A DNA stretch of 25,444 bases from an uncultured Oscillospiraceae bacterium (GCA_910587785.1 CAJUOA010000041.1:1-25444), one strand, 5' to 3'. Counted from the first letter of the stretch, positions 16,307-25,183 are shown. The notes: generated by a model from the sequence alone, not told the origin. Translations and numbers: made by a program.

Positions 16307-17224
16307 TATTCATCCCGTACCCTCTATCCAAAGGACCAGGAGATCGACATCCTGATCGCCACCGACTGCATCTCCGAGGGCCAGAACCTCCAGGACTGCG
16401 ACTACTGCATCAACTACGACATCCACTGGAACCCGGTGCGTATCATTCAGCGGTTCGGGCGGATTGACCGTATTGGCAGTCAAAACGCTGTGATCCAGCT
16501 TGTGAATTTCTGGCCGGACCTGGATCTCGACGAGTACATCAATCTCAAATCCAGAGTAGAAGCGCGGATGCGAATTTCTGTCATGACCTCTACCGGAGAC
16601 GATGACCTCATCAACCAGGAGGAAACTGGCGACCTGGAGTACCGCAGGCAGCAGCTCAAACGGCTGCAAAAGGAAGTGGTAGACCTGGAGGACATGAACT
16701 CCGGCGTATCCATCATGGACCTGGGGCTGAACGAGTTCCGTATGGACCTGCTGGCCTACCGGAAGGAGCACGGCGACATCGACCACACGCCCTTTGGTAT
16801 CCATGCGGTGGTAAAAGGCGAACAGCCCGGTGTGATTTTCATCCTGAAAAACGTGAATGAGGACATCAACATTGAGCGCCAGAACCGGCTGCACCCGTTC
16901 TACATGGTCTATGTGGGGATGGACGGCGAGGTTATCACCAACCACCTCCAGCCAAAGGATACGCTGGATATCATGCGGCATCTGGCAAGGGGACGAAGCG
17001 CGCCGGACAAGGACCTTTGCGGCAGGTTCAACCGGGCGACCAACAACGGCAGGAATATGGGCAAGGTGTCCCGGCTGCTGGAGGACGCCATCCTGTCTAT
17101 CATTGACGCCAAGGATGAGGGAGACATTGACAGCTTTTTCTCCAGCGGCCAGACCACGTTCCTCTCCGGCGGCGTCTCCGGACTGGACGACTTTGAGCTG
17201 ATTTGTTTTATGGTGGTGATGTGA
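16307..17224 (+). pseudogene. SNF2-type helicase, C-terminal remnant, of the restriction operon
   Basis: About 305 residues from the end of a helicase commonly seen beside type III restriction genes. Motif V (ATDCISEGQNLQDCDY) and motif VI (IIQRFGRIDRIGS) are intact near its start, followed by the long C-terminal region characteristic of these proteins. The P-loop, DEAD/DEAH box and the whole first RecA domain are missing, because the frame runs leftwards into antisense DinG sequence at about 16,306. A start codon in that antisense sequence (16229) is not credible as the native start. The stop at 17222-17224 is one base before the DUF4391 ATG, showing the original operon order. Native upstream sequence and promoter have been lost. 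Confidence 0.85.
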
Positions 17225-17225
17225 T

Positions 17226-17858
17226 ATGATCGACTTTCCCGCCGCGACCGCAGTACATAGGAAAATGCCGAAGGAGGCGTTTTATAAGCACCTCCCGCTG
17301 ACAAAACCGCTGAAGGACAAATTTGTCTCTGATGTGGACCGGATATACGTAGAAAACAGCCTGACCAGAGAAACCTTAAATCTGACCGCCGATTCAGCGG
17401 TGGATGAGATACTTTTGGTTTCAATTGCCTTGAAAAAGCAGGAAATTGATGCTAAAATACTGGAGGCCATTGTGAAACAAAACCCGCACAAGCTGGTGTT
17501 TCACTTGACGTTTGAGGACAGGGGCCAGCTTGCCCTGTACCATGGAAAGCTCTACCGGACGGCGTGGATGCCGTCGGAGGAGCTGGCGCTGTCGGCTAAG
17601 GGGTACTCGCTGGCCGAAATATGGGACGGGCTGATTGAGCAGATCGCCCTGCATGAGGAGCGGGCAGAGGTCCCAGCGGGGCGGTCCATTGACGAGCGAC
17701 TTGCTTTGCAGGAGCGGATTGTCAAGCTGGAAAAGCTGATTGCAAAAACGGAGGCCGCCGCCTGGAAGGAGCAGCAGCCGAAGAAACGGTTTGAGTTGTA
17801 CTCCAAATTACAGAAATATCAGAAAGAATTGGAGGAATTGAATGATGGAAGAAAATAA
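17226..17858 (+). CDS. DUF4391 domain-containing protein
   Basis: A 210-residue protein matching my memory of DUF4391: an N-terminal IDFPAATAVHRKMPKEAFY, a middle IYVENSLTRETLNL, EILLVSIALKKQEID and LVFHLTFEDRGQLALYHGKLYRT, and a charged C-terminal helix (about 170-208). The family is typically found between a helicase gene and a type III Mod gene, as here, and its biochemical role is unknown. The ATG follows GGTGGTGATG one base after the helicase stop, and its 3' end overlaps the cyclase-like gene by 17 bases. The 3' end is GC-rich (about 60-65%), in sharp contrast to the next gene. Confidence 0.8.
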   Translation: MIDFPAATAVHRKMPKEAFYKHLPLTKPLKDKFVSDVDRIYVENSLTRETLNLTADSAVDEILLVSIALKKQEIDAKILEAIVKQNPHKLVFHLTFEDRGQLALYHGKLYRTAWMPSEELALSAKGYSLAEIWDGLIEQIALHEERAEVPAGRSIDERLALQERIVKLEKLIAKTEAAAWKEQQPKKRFELYSKLQKYQKELEELNDGRK

Positions 17859-18642
17859 TACTGGTACCGTCTATAAAAAGTGCTATGTTGCATTTATAGA
17901 TATCCTTGGTTTCACAAAATATGTTTCTGAAAATGCCTGTGAAACGATTTTTGGAACTCTCTTGACCTTAAAAATTGAAGCAATTACTGGCCCTAACGGA
18001 TTGAAAGCTAAATATGGTATTGAAGCGAATGATGTAAAAATTCTTTGTATATCAGATAGCATCATCGTCAGTATCGAAGAAAATGTTCCTCATGCTTTTG
18101 AGGCAATCACTGAGATGTGTGCGGTATTTCAAGCTGTATTGTTACTAAATTGCGGTATGCTTATGCGCGGTGGGATTAGTTGCGGAGATTTTTACATGGA
18201 TGATAGTGGGGATATTGGTGATGGTATTCTTTTTGGTCCAGCATATAACCGCACAGTTGAACTTGAAAAGGGTGCTAGGTATCCGATAATAAAAATCGAT
18301 GAAAATCTGCGTATAAGCGATAATGCCGTTGTAAATCAGCCTTTCCTTACGCGATCTCCGTATGATGGTACAGTTTTTGTCGATTATATGAGTCTTGCAA
18401 AAACGCTCAGCTATTTTAGTCAAAAGATGGAACGTGCTGCTAAAAAAATTGTAGGACAAATAAAAATGTGCAGCTCTGTCAAAGAAAAATATGATTGGAC
18501 AAAGCGTTACATTATAGATTCTCTTGGTGATGAGTCAATATTTTCTGAAGAAAAAATTGCATCGCTGAATGCAATAACACCTCAGCGGCTAAACCTCTGT
18601 GTTGAGTTTTCCGGCGAGGAGGTCAAACATGGACAAACTTAA
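17842..18642 (+). CDS. Class III nucleotide-cyclase-like protein in a type III restriction operon
   Basis: A 266-residue protein with the pattern of a cyclase homology domain. AFIDILGFTKYV carries Asp20 and ILCISDSIIVSI carries Asp72, at the two metal-binding positions of class III adenylate/guanylate cyclases. LLNCGMLMRGGISCGDFY (102-118) and GPAYNRTVELE (132-142) match the following strands; Asn136 fits the conserved Asn, but the transition-state Arg four residues later is Glu140 here, with Arg137 close by. Activity and product are therefore uncertain. The ATG follows GGAGGAATT. The gene overlaps DUF4391 by 17 bases and the mod start by 14, so it is a true operon member. GC is about 40% against 55-65% around it, suggesting separate acquisition. 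No transmembrane or TIR effector of Pycsar type is adjacent. Confidence 0.75.
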   Translation: MMEENNTGTVYKKCYVAFIDILGFTKYVSENACETIFGTLLTLKIEAITGPNGLKAKYGIEANDVKILCISDSIIVSIEENVPHAFEAITEMCAVFQAVLLLNCGMLMRGGISCGDFYMDDSGDIGDGILFGPAYNRTVELEKGARYPIIKIDENLRISDNAVVNQPFLTRSPYDGTVFVDYMSLAKTLSYFSQKMERAAKKIVGQIKMCSSVKEKYDWTKRYIIDSLGDESIFSEEKIASLNAITPQRLNLCVEFSGEEVKHGQT

Positions 18643-20509
18643 ACTCCACACCCCCGATCTGGCGGAATCCAACTTCCACAAGCTGGCGGCGATGTTCCCC
18701 AATGCGGTGACGGAGACGATTAACGACGCTGGGGAAGTCGTCCGCGCCATTGACGCAGACGTACTGCGGCAGGAGATTTCCGCCGAGGTGGTGGAAGGTC
18801 CCCAGGAGCGCTACCAGTTCACTTGGCCGGACAAGAAAAAATCGGTGGTGCTGGCCAACGCGCCTATCGCAAAAACATTGCGTCTGGACCGGAGCAAGTC
18901 CGTGGGGCGGGACGGTACGCGGGGCGGTATTGACACCGAAAATATCTACATCGAGGGCGATAATCTGGACGCGCTCAAGCTGCTCCAGGAGACCTATCTG
19001 GGCAAGGTCAAGATGATCTACATCGACCCGCCGTACAACACGGGGTCTGACTTCATCTATGAGGACGATTTTTCCCAGGGGACCGGGGAATATCTTCCGG
19101 ACAGCGGGCAGTTTGATGAAGAAGGAAACCGCTTAGTGCAGAACACCGAGAGCAATGGGCGGTTCCATACGGATTGGCTGAATATGCTGTATCCTCGTCT
19201 GCGGATTGCGAAGGATTTTTTGACGGAAGATGGGGTTATTTTTATTTCGATTGACGATCATGAAGCATCACAAATGCGAAAGATTTGTGATGAAGTCTTT
19301 GGGATACAGAATTTTGTAGCAAATGTTATTTGGCAAAAAGTATTTGCGCCCAAAAATTCGGCCAAGCACTTTTCTGGCAGTCATGAATATGTCTTGTGCT
19401 ATGCAAAAAATGCAGAAATATGGAGACCAAATTTATTGGACAGGGATGAAGAAGCAAACAATAGGTACAAAAATCCAGACAACGATCCACGAGGGCCGTG
19501 GGCATCAGACAATCTAACAGCACGTAATTATTATGGTGCAGGGCAATATGCGGTAAAATGCCCGTCAGGGAGAATTATTGATGGTCCTCCGACTGGAAGA
19601 TATTGGACTGTTTCTAAAGAAAAATTTGAAGAATTTGACAAAGAGAATCGTATTTGGTGGGGAGAAGACGGCGATAATATGCCACGCTTAAAGCGATTCC
19701 TTAGTGATGTACAACAAGGACTTGTTCCGCAGACCCTTTGGCCCTATGAGGATGTCGGCCATACACAGGAGGCAAAAAAAGAGCTTTTGGCAACAATAGA
19801 TTTTTCAAGATCAGAAGATGTTTTTGATACACCAAAACCAACCCGGCTTATCCAAAGAATGTTGCAGATAGCAACTACGACAAACGAGGGTGATATTATC
19901 CTTGATTTCTTTTCTGGCTCTGCGACTACAGCCCATGCTATTATACAATCAAATGCAGAGCAGATAGGAAATCGCCGTTTTATCATGGTGCAAATTGCGG
20001 AAAAGACAAAAAGCAAGGATTATTCCACATTGTGCGACATCGGCGAGGAGCGCATCCGCCGGGCCGGAGATAAAATCCGTGCAGAAACCGGCGCGGATAT
20101 TGACTATGGCTTCCGCGTGTTCCGGGTGGACTCCACCAACATGGAGGACGTCTATTACAATCCGTCAGAGACCGCGCAGGAGATGCTCGCCCAATGGGCT
20201 GACAACATCAAGCCCGACCGCACCCCGGAGGATTTGCTGTTCCAGGTCATGTTGGACCTGGGTATCCTGCTGTCCAGCTCCATTGAGGAAACGGTGATTG
20301 CCGGGAAGAAGGTGTTTTCCGTGGCGGACGGCTATCTGTTGGCCTGTTTCGATCAGAATGTGACCGAGGAGACCGTCACAGAGATTGCCAGGCGCTGCCC
20401 GTTCTATGCCGTCTTCCGGGACAGCTCCATGACCAGCGACAGTGTAGCCACCAACTTTGAGCAGATTTTTGCAACGTATAGCCCCAAGACAGTGAGGAAG
20501 GTGCTGTGA
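18629..20509 (+). CDS. mod: Type III restriction-modification methyltransferase (Mod)
   Basis: A 626-residue beta-class amino-methyltransferase. The catalytic motif DPPY is at residues 133-136 (IYIDPPYNTGSDF) and the SAM-binding motif comes later, near residues 424-435 (LDFFSGSATTAHA), the order expected of type III Mod and N6-adenine enzymes. The region between them, including the target recognition domain, is AT-rich, unlike both ends. The ATG at 18629 is chosen because CGAGGAGGT precedes it and MDKLKLHTPDL fits the family N-terminus; an upstream ATG at 18599 lacks this. Mod recognises an asymmetric site and forms the complex with Res. No simple tandem repeat that would suggest phase variation is seen near its start. 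Confidence 0.93.
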   Translation: MDKLKLHTPDLAESNFHKLAAMFPNAVTETINDAGEVVRAIDADVLRQEISAEVVEGPQERYQFTWPDKKKSVVLANAPIAKTLRLDRSKSVGRDGTRGGIDTENIYIEGDNLDALKLLQETYLGKVKMIYIDPPYNTGSDFIYEDDFSQGTGEYLPDSGQFDEEGNRLVQNTESNGRFHTDWLNMLYPRLRIAKDFLTEDGVIFISIDDHEASQMRKICDEVFGIQNFVANVIWQKVFAPKNSAKHFSGSHEYVLCYAKNAEIWRPNLLDRDEEANNRYKNPDNDPRGPWASDNLTARNYYGAGQYAVKCPSGRIIDGPPTGRYWTVSKEKFEEFDKENRIWWGEDGDNMPRLKRFLSDVQQGLVPQTLWPYEDVGHTQEAKKELLATIDFSRSEDVFDTPKPTRLIQRMLQIATTTNEGDIILDFFSGSATTAHAIIQSNAEQIGNRRFIMVQIAEKTKSKDYSTLCDIGEERIRRAGDKIRAETGADIDYGFRVFRVDSTNMEDVYYNPSETAQEMLAQWADNIKPDRTPEDLLFQVMLDLGILLSSSIEETVIAGKKVFSVADGYLLACFDQNVTEETVTEIARRCPFYAVFRDSSMTSDSVATNFEQIFATYSPKTVRKVL

Positions 20510-23500
20510 TGGCAGAAATGAAGTTCAAATTTACCATCCAGCCTTACCAGACCGAGGCCGTGGAGAGCGTGGTGAATATCTTTGCGGGCCAGCCCTTCAA
20601 TGACCGCTTTACATACCGCCGGGATGTAGACATCAGCCGTATTCAGGAACCAGTGGACAGCGATCCGCTCCTGGGCTTTGCCAACGCCAAGGTGCAGTTG
20701 ACCGCCCAGCAGCTTCTGGAGAACATCCGCAAAATGCAGGCCCGGAACAACATCAAGCTGTCGGACAAGCTGGCCGGCAGCCTGGGAACCTGCTCCCTGG
20801 ACGTGGAGATGGAAACCGGCACAGGCAAGACTTACGTTTACATCAAGACCATGTTCGAGCTGAACAAGCGGTACGGCTGGAGCAAGTTTATTGTGGTGGT
20901 GCCCAGCATCGCTATCCGGGAGGGAGTTCGCAAGAGCTTCCAAACCATGCAGGAGCACTTCATGGAACACTATGGGAAAAAGGTCCGGTTCTTTGTCTAT
21001 GACTCCAAAAATCTGGCGGAGATTGATCATTTCAGCCAAAGTGCGGATATCAACGTGATGATTATCAATATCCAGGCGTTCAACGCCCGCGGCAAGGACG
21101 CCCGGAAAATTCGTACAGAACTGGATGACTTCGGCTCCCGGCGTCCTATTGATGTGATAAAGGCCAACCGGCCTATCGTGATTCTGGACGAGCCTCAGAA
21201 AATGGGCGGAACTGCCACCCAAGAGAGCCTGAAAGAGTTTAACCCCCTATTCTGCCTGAACTATTCCGCTACCCACAAGCAGCACCATAACCTGATCTAT
21301 GTGCTGGACGCTCTGGACGCTTACAACAAGCGGCTGGTCAAACGCATCGAGGTCAAGGGCTTTGACGTCAAAAACCTGCGCGGGACAGACGGTTATTTAT
21401 TTCTGGAAAGCATCGTAATTTCCCCCAAAAAGCCGCCTATGGCCCGTCTGGAATTTGAAATTGGCTACGACAAGTCCATCAACCGGGAAACGCGGCTGGC
21501 GGGTGTAGATGACGATCTGTTTTCCCTCTCCAAAAACATGGAGCAGTATCGGGGCTTTCGCATTAGTGAGATTGATCCCATCCGTGGAACGGTGTCCTTT
21601 ACCAATGGCGAGGTAATCCACTCCGGTGAAGTGACAGGCGATGTGTCCGAGGCCGACCTGCGCCGGGTACAGATACGGGAAACCATTCGCTCACACTTTG
21701 AGAAGGAGAAGGAACTGTTTGCCCGGGGCGTCAAAACGCTTTCTCTGTTTTTCATTGATGAAGTAGCAAAGTACCGCAAATATGACGGCGATGGCAATGA
21801 AACCAACTCCGAGTATGGCGAAATTTTTGAGCAGGAGTACACCGACATTCTGAACGAATACCTGACGCTGTACAACACGCCCTACGAGCAGTATCTCCGC
21901 AGCATTGAGGTTTACCAGACCCATGTCGGATACTTCAGCATCGACAAGAAGGGCCGCAAAGTGGACAGCTCTCTCAAACGCGGCAGTGATGAAAGCGACG
22001 ATATTTCCGCCTATGACCTGATTTTGAAGGACAAGGAGCGGCTGTTGTCGTTTAGTAACCCAGTGCGGTTTATCTTCTCTCACTCTGCCCTGCGGGAGGG
22101 GTGGGACAACCCGAATGTGTTTCAGATTTGCACCCTAAAGCACGGCGGCAGTTCCCCCACGCAAAAGCGCCAGGAGGTGGGACGCGGTCTGCGCTTGTGC
22201 GTCAATCAAAATGGCGAACGGATGGATGCAGATACCCTCGGTTCCCAGGTACAGCAGGTCAACCAGCTTACGGTCATTGCCTCGGATGGCTATCGAGATT
22301 TTGTCGCAGACTTGCAGCGCGGCATCCGTGAGGACCTCTATGATCGGCCTACCAAGGCTACGAAGGAGTATTTTACTGGCAAGACAATCGTTATCAATGG
22401 TAGCGATGTAACGGTCACGGAAAAGCAGGCCAGCGATATCTATCGCTATCTTATCAAGAACGACTATATTGACGAGGACGACCATGTTACGGACAAGTAC
22501 CGTGCCGATCTGGAGAACGGTACGCTTGTACCTGTTCCGGAAAGCTGTGTGGATATTACGGAAGGCGTCCATGTGCTGATCCAAAGCGTCTTTGATGAAC
22601 ATATCTTTGATGATATGTTCCATAACGGCCATGATACCAAGATCCAGGAAAATGCCCTGAATGACAACTTCTACAAGAAAGAATTTCAAACGCTCTGGAA
22701 TTACATCAACCACAAGTATGCCTACACAGTCGAATTTGACAGCGAAGAGTTAATCCGAAAGGCAATCGCGCATATTGATGATAAAATGTTCGTTGCGAAA
22801 CTCCAATACACTGTCACAACGGGGGAGCAGGGCCAGGACTGGGATTCTGAACAGTTAAAAGGCGGAACTGGATTTGTGGCAGGACACAGCAAAACATTTA
22901 CCTTGGAGCGAACGGCGGGCAGTTCTGTCCGGTATGACCTGATTGGAAAAGTTGCGGAAGGAACCAAACTGACCAGGAGATCCGTTGCCAGCATCCTTAC
23001 CGGAATTAGGCCCCACATCTTTGCTATGTTCAGAAATAATCCAGAGGAATTCATTACAAAAGCGATCCGGCTTATCAACGAGCAGAAAGCTACTATGATT
23101 GTAGAGAAGATTTCCTATAATCAAATCGACGGCACATATGACAGTACGATTTTTACGGCAGAAAAGAACAGCGATTTTTCACGGGCCTACCGAGCAAAGA
23201 AAAATGTGCAGGATTATGTATTCGCAGACGGCTATGCAAGGGATGGCCGAAGTATTGAGCGAGAATTAGCTGAAAATATGGATCTGGCTGATGAAGTATG
23301 TGTATATGCCAAATTACCGCGAGGATTTTCAATTCCGACACCAGTAGGTAGCTACTCCCCCGATTGGGCAGTTGCGTTTTATAGTGGAACCGTGAAACAT
23401 ATCTTTTTCGTCGCCGAAACAAAAGGAACAATGGAGACATTGAATTTGAAACCGATCGAAAAAGCGAAAATTGATTGCGCCAGGAAATTGTTTGAGAGTT

Positions 23501-23571
23501 TGTCCAACACTGGTATTGTATATGATGTTATTACAAATTATCAAGATTTGCTGAACATTATGGAAAAATAA
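20509..23571 (+). CDS. res: Type III restriction enzyme, Res subunit (helicase-nuclease)
   Basis: A 1020-residue ATP-dependent restriction subunit of usual length. Helicase motif I is METGTGKTYVY near residue 103, motif II is ILDEPQKMGG near 226 (DEPQ is typical of Res), motif III is NYSATHKQ, motif V ALREGWDNPNVF and motif VI QEVGRGLRLC near 555. The C-terminal PD-(D/E)XK nuclease is visible as YSPDWAVAFYSG followed by FFVAETKGTME near residues 950-972. The ATG overlaps the last base of the mod stop (TGATG), with GAGGAAGGT upstream. It should translocate on and cut DNA when unmethylated sites face each other. The last 400 codons are more AT-rich (about 40-45%) than the first part. Confidence 0.94.
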   Translation: MAEMKFKFTIQPYQTEAVESVVNIFAGQPFNDRFTYRRDVDISRIQEPVDSDPLLGFANAKVQLTAQQLLENIRKMQARNNIKLSDKLAGSLGTCSLDVEMETGTGKTYVYIKTMFELNKRYGWSKFIVVVPSIAIREGVRKSFQTMQEHFMEHYGKKVRFFVYDSKNLAEIDHFSQSADINVMIINIQAFNARGKDARKIRTELDDFGSRRPIDVIKANRPIVILDEPQKMGGTATQESLKEFNPLFCLNYSATHKQHHNLIYVLDALDAYNKRLVKRIEVKGFDVKNLRGTDGYLFLESIVISPKKPPMARLEFEIGYDKSINRETRLAGVDDDLFSLSKNMEQYRGFRISEIDPIRGTVSFTNGEVIHSGEVTGDVSEADLRRVQIRETIRSHFEKEKELFARGVKTLSLFFIDEVAKYRKYDGDGNETNSEYGEIFEQEYTDILNEYLTLYNTPYEQYLRSIEVYQTHVGYFSIDKKGRKVDSSLKRGSDESDDISAYDLILKDKERLLSFSNPVRFIFSHSALREGWDNPNVFQICTLKHGGSSPTQKRQEVGRGLRLCVNQNGERMDADTLGSQVQQVNQLTVIASDGYRDFVADLQRGIREDLYDRPTKATKEYFTGKTIVINGSDVTVTEKQASDIYRYLIKNDYIDEDDHVTDKYRADLENGTLVPVPESCVDITEGVHVLIQSVFDEHIFDDMFHNGHDTKIQENALNDNFYKKEFQTLWNYINHKYAYTVEFDSEELIRKAIAHIDDKMFVAKLQYTVTTGEQGQDWDSEQLKGGTGFVAGHSKTFTLERTAGSSVRYDLIGKVAEGTKLTRRSVASILTGIRPHIFAMFRNNPEEFITKAIRLINEQKATMIVEKISYNQIDGTYDSTIFTAEKNSDFSRAYRAKKNVQDYVFADGYARDGRSIERELAENMDLADEVCVYAKLPRGFSIPTPVGSYSPDWAVAFYSGTVKHIFFVAETKGTMETLNLKPIEKAKIDCARKLFESLSNTGIVYDVITNYQDLLNIMEK

Positions 23572-23573
23572 TA

Positions 23574-23618
23574 AAAAGCAGGGCTACCCAGCTTAGTTTA
23601 GTGGGCAGTCCTGCTTTT
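23574..23618 (+). terminator. Terminator of the type III restriction operon
   Basis: A 9-bp outer stem (23574-23582 with 23610-23618) enclosing further imperfect pairing, A-rich before and T-rich after, beginning right after the res stop codon. It closes the helicase-to-res operon. Confidence 0.75.
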
Positions 23619-23661
23619 AGAAATTTACCCTTGACAAAAGTTCTCTGAGGAGATCGGCTCA

Positions 23662-24345
23662 ATGAATATATCGGCTATTTTGAAATACCTGACTGAGCTG
23701 CGCGATAACAACAACCGGGAATGGTATCACGCACATAAGGCAGAGTATAAAGCGGCAAATGCGGAATTTGAAGCATTGATCCAGGCGCTTATTTTCAGTA
23801 TTGGAGAATTTGATCCCAGCGTTCTGCATAATGCCCCGCAGACACTCACGTTCAAACTGAACCGGGACACCCGGTTTAGCCATGACAAGTCCCCGTATAA
23901 CCCCGCTTTTCGCGCCCACATTTCCTCTATGGGAAAACTGCCCGTCCCGGTCGGGTATTATCTGATGATAAAGCCGGGGGAGCAATCATTTTTGGGCGGG
24001 GGCCTGTTTGCGGATATGTTCAAGGATGCGACAACTATGGTACGGGACTACATTTCCGCCAACGGTGAGGAATGGGAGCAAATTGTCAATGCTCCAGACT
24101 TCAAAAAGCACTTCACTGTGCATGGGACGGCGCTTAAAAATGTTCCTGCTGGATACGATAGAGAACATCCCCAGGCCGAGTATCTAAAGTTCAAGAGCTG
24201 GTATCTGGAATATCCTATCAGGGATGCGGCGCTTGACAATGCGGAACAGTTCCTTGCTTGCGCTACGGAGCTTTTTCGCCTGATGAAGCCGTTTAATGAC
24301 TATCTGAATAAGGCTCTCGCTGGTTTTCAAATGCCGACACGGTAA
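23662..24345 (+). CDS. DUF2461 (TIGR02453) family protein
   Basis: A 227-residue protein with the hallmark blocks of DUF2461: an N-terminal ILKYLTELRDNNNREWY and KAEYKAANAEFEAL, then LNRDTRFSHDKSPYNPAFRA and a conserved GYYLMIKPGEQSFLGGGLF. The length is standard. The start ATG follows CTGAGGAGATC. The family is widespread but uncharacterised, without known catalysis. It follows the restriction terminator by some 40 bases and precedes the next gene by 13 bases, so the two probably form a small operon. It may be an ordinary chromosomal gene or island cargo; sequence alone does not say. Confidence 0.88.
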   Translation: MNISAILKYLTELRDNNNREWYHAHKAEYKAANAEFEALIQALIFSIGEFDPSVLHNAPQTLTFKLNRDTRFSHDKSPYNPAFRAHISSMGKLPVPVGYYLMIKPGEQSFLGGGLFADMFKDATTMVRDYISANGEEWEQIVNAPDFKKHFTVHGTALKNVPAGYDREHPQAEYLKFKSWYLEYPIRDAALDNAEQFLACATELFRLMKPFNDYLNKALAGFQMPTR

Positions 24346-24358
24346 GAGGAGCATCAAT

Positions 24359-24706
24359 ATGAAAAAATGGCTTGATGAAGAATACGAATTTGAAGTTGAA
24401 GTAATTGGCTTTCTGCGCGGCGACCATACGGAGCATTACTGCCGAAACGGGGAAGAAATTGGGGACAAATATACCTGTACCTATGGCTGCCCCGTCAATT
24501 CGGAGGGGTATGGTATTTGCTCCAAAGTAATGATGGTGCTTTTCCCAATTATGGAGGCCGTTAGGAGCGGTGGGGATTTGGAGAACATCGGCGGTGATGG
24601 GAAGTACAGCAAGGTGGTTGTCTGTCCTGATGGGTGCGTTATGTTCCGGATCACCGCAAAACCCTTGGGCAATCAAAATCCTTTTAGGGGGAAATGCTTC
24701 GGCTAA
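24359..24706 (+). CDS. TIGR04076-like small cysteine-containing protein
   Basis: A 115-residue protein resembling TIGR04076: cysteines in HYCRNG, YTCTYGCPVNSEGYGICSK, then IMEAVRSGGDLENIGGDGK and VVCPDGCVMFRI. The name comes from remembered pattern, mainly the GGDGK and CPDG segments. Function is unknown; clustered cysteines could bind metal. AAGAGGAGC precedes the ATG, which begins 13 bases after the DUF2461 stop. The hairpin at 24,841 is the next likely terminator. Confidence 0.6.
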   Translation: MKKWLDEEYEFEVEVIGFLRGDHTEHYCRNGEEIGDKYTCTYGCPVNSEGYGICSKVMMVLFPIMEAVRSGGDLENIGGDGKYSKVVVCPDGCVMFRITAKPLGNQNPFRGKCFG

Positions 24707-24840
24707 AATCTTGTCCTATCGGCAGCTTCAATAAGATGCAAATTCAATATAGAAAATACCATCTGCCCAACGGGATAATAAAAAAACCGTTGTTTTGGCG
24801 GCTGGTATCTCCATGCCCGAACAAAATACAAGGAGCCTTG

Positions 24841-24879
24841 CGGCGGTTTTGAAACAACGGATTTCAAAACCGCCGTTTT
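24841..24879 (+). terminator. Intrinsic terminator downstream of the TIGR04076-like gene
   Basis: A perfect 14-bp stem (24841-24854 with 24862-24875), a seven-base loop and a following TTTT, a classic terminator. It lies 135 bases after the gene's stop codon. Confidence 0.75.
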
Positions 24880-25027
24880 CTATTGACTGATACGGCGGAC
24901 AATGGAGGTAACGCTGTGTCTTTCTATTTTCTTCGCCCATCTAATTTATCGTCAAAAAAAGCCCGCCCCCACTAAAGGGAAGCCCTAATCAAAACTGCGA
25001 AAATTGTAATATCCTGTCGCCCCAGCA

Positions 25028-25061
25028 CGTCCGAATGGCTTCACGCCATCCGGGCGTTTTT
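25028..25061 (+). terminator. Probable intrinsic terminator
   Basis: A stem of about 12 bp with one mismatch and one wobble pair (25028-25039 with 25045-25056), a five-base loop and a TTTTT run. No intact gene lies directly upstream, so it may belong to a lost gene. Confidence 0.55.
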
Positions 25062-25174
25062 CTATCCCCTCACTTCTGGACACGGTGGAGCTGTTGACAA
25101 AGTTGAGATTTTGAGGATAAAACAGCGCAGACATAAATATTGTGGAGATCAAAAGAGTGCCATGGGGCTGTCTT

Positions 25175-25183
25175 TGGTATAAT
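25175..25183 (+). promoter_or_regulatory. Extended -10 promoter of the recombinase remnant
   Basis: TGGTATAAT is a perfect extended -10 element about 50 bases before the recombinase ATG. No good -35 is present at the usual spacing, which extended -10 promoters tolerate. Confidence 0.55.

Noticed and set aside
16229..17224. The plus-strand frame from ATG 16229 as an intact 331-residue helicase
   Set aside because: Its first 26 codons are antisense to the DinG remnant and the frame lacks the whole first RecA domain, so it is a truncated gene rather than a short functional one.
17842..18642. A complete Pycsar or CBASS system
   Set aside because: Only the cyclase-like gene is present. No transmembrane, TIR, nuclease-effector or phospholipase gene of those systems is adjacent, and the conserved Arg is replaced, so naming it Pycsar would go beyond the sequence.
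18599..19200. Phase-variable simple repeat in mod
   Set aside because: I looked for tandem short repeats in the 5' part of mod, as known in phasevarion genes, and saw none.
23631..23636. TTGACA as a -35 box for the DUF2461 gene
   Set aside because: No acceptable -10 lies 16-18 bases downstream; that position is already within the ribosome binding region and start codon.
24728..24940. Minus-strand 70-codon frame
   Set aside because: It runs straight through the perfect terminator hairpin at 24,841-24,875 and shows no recognisable family or ribosome binding site.
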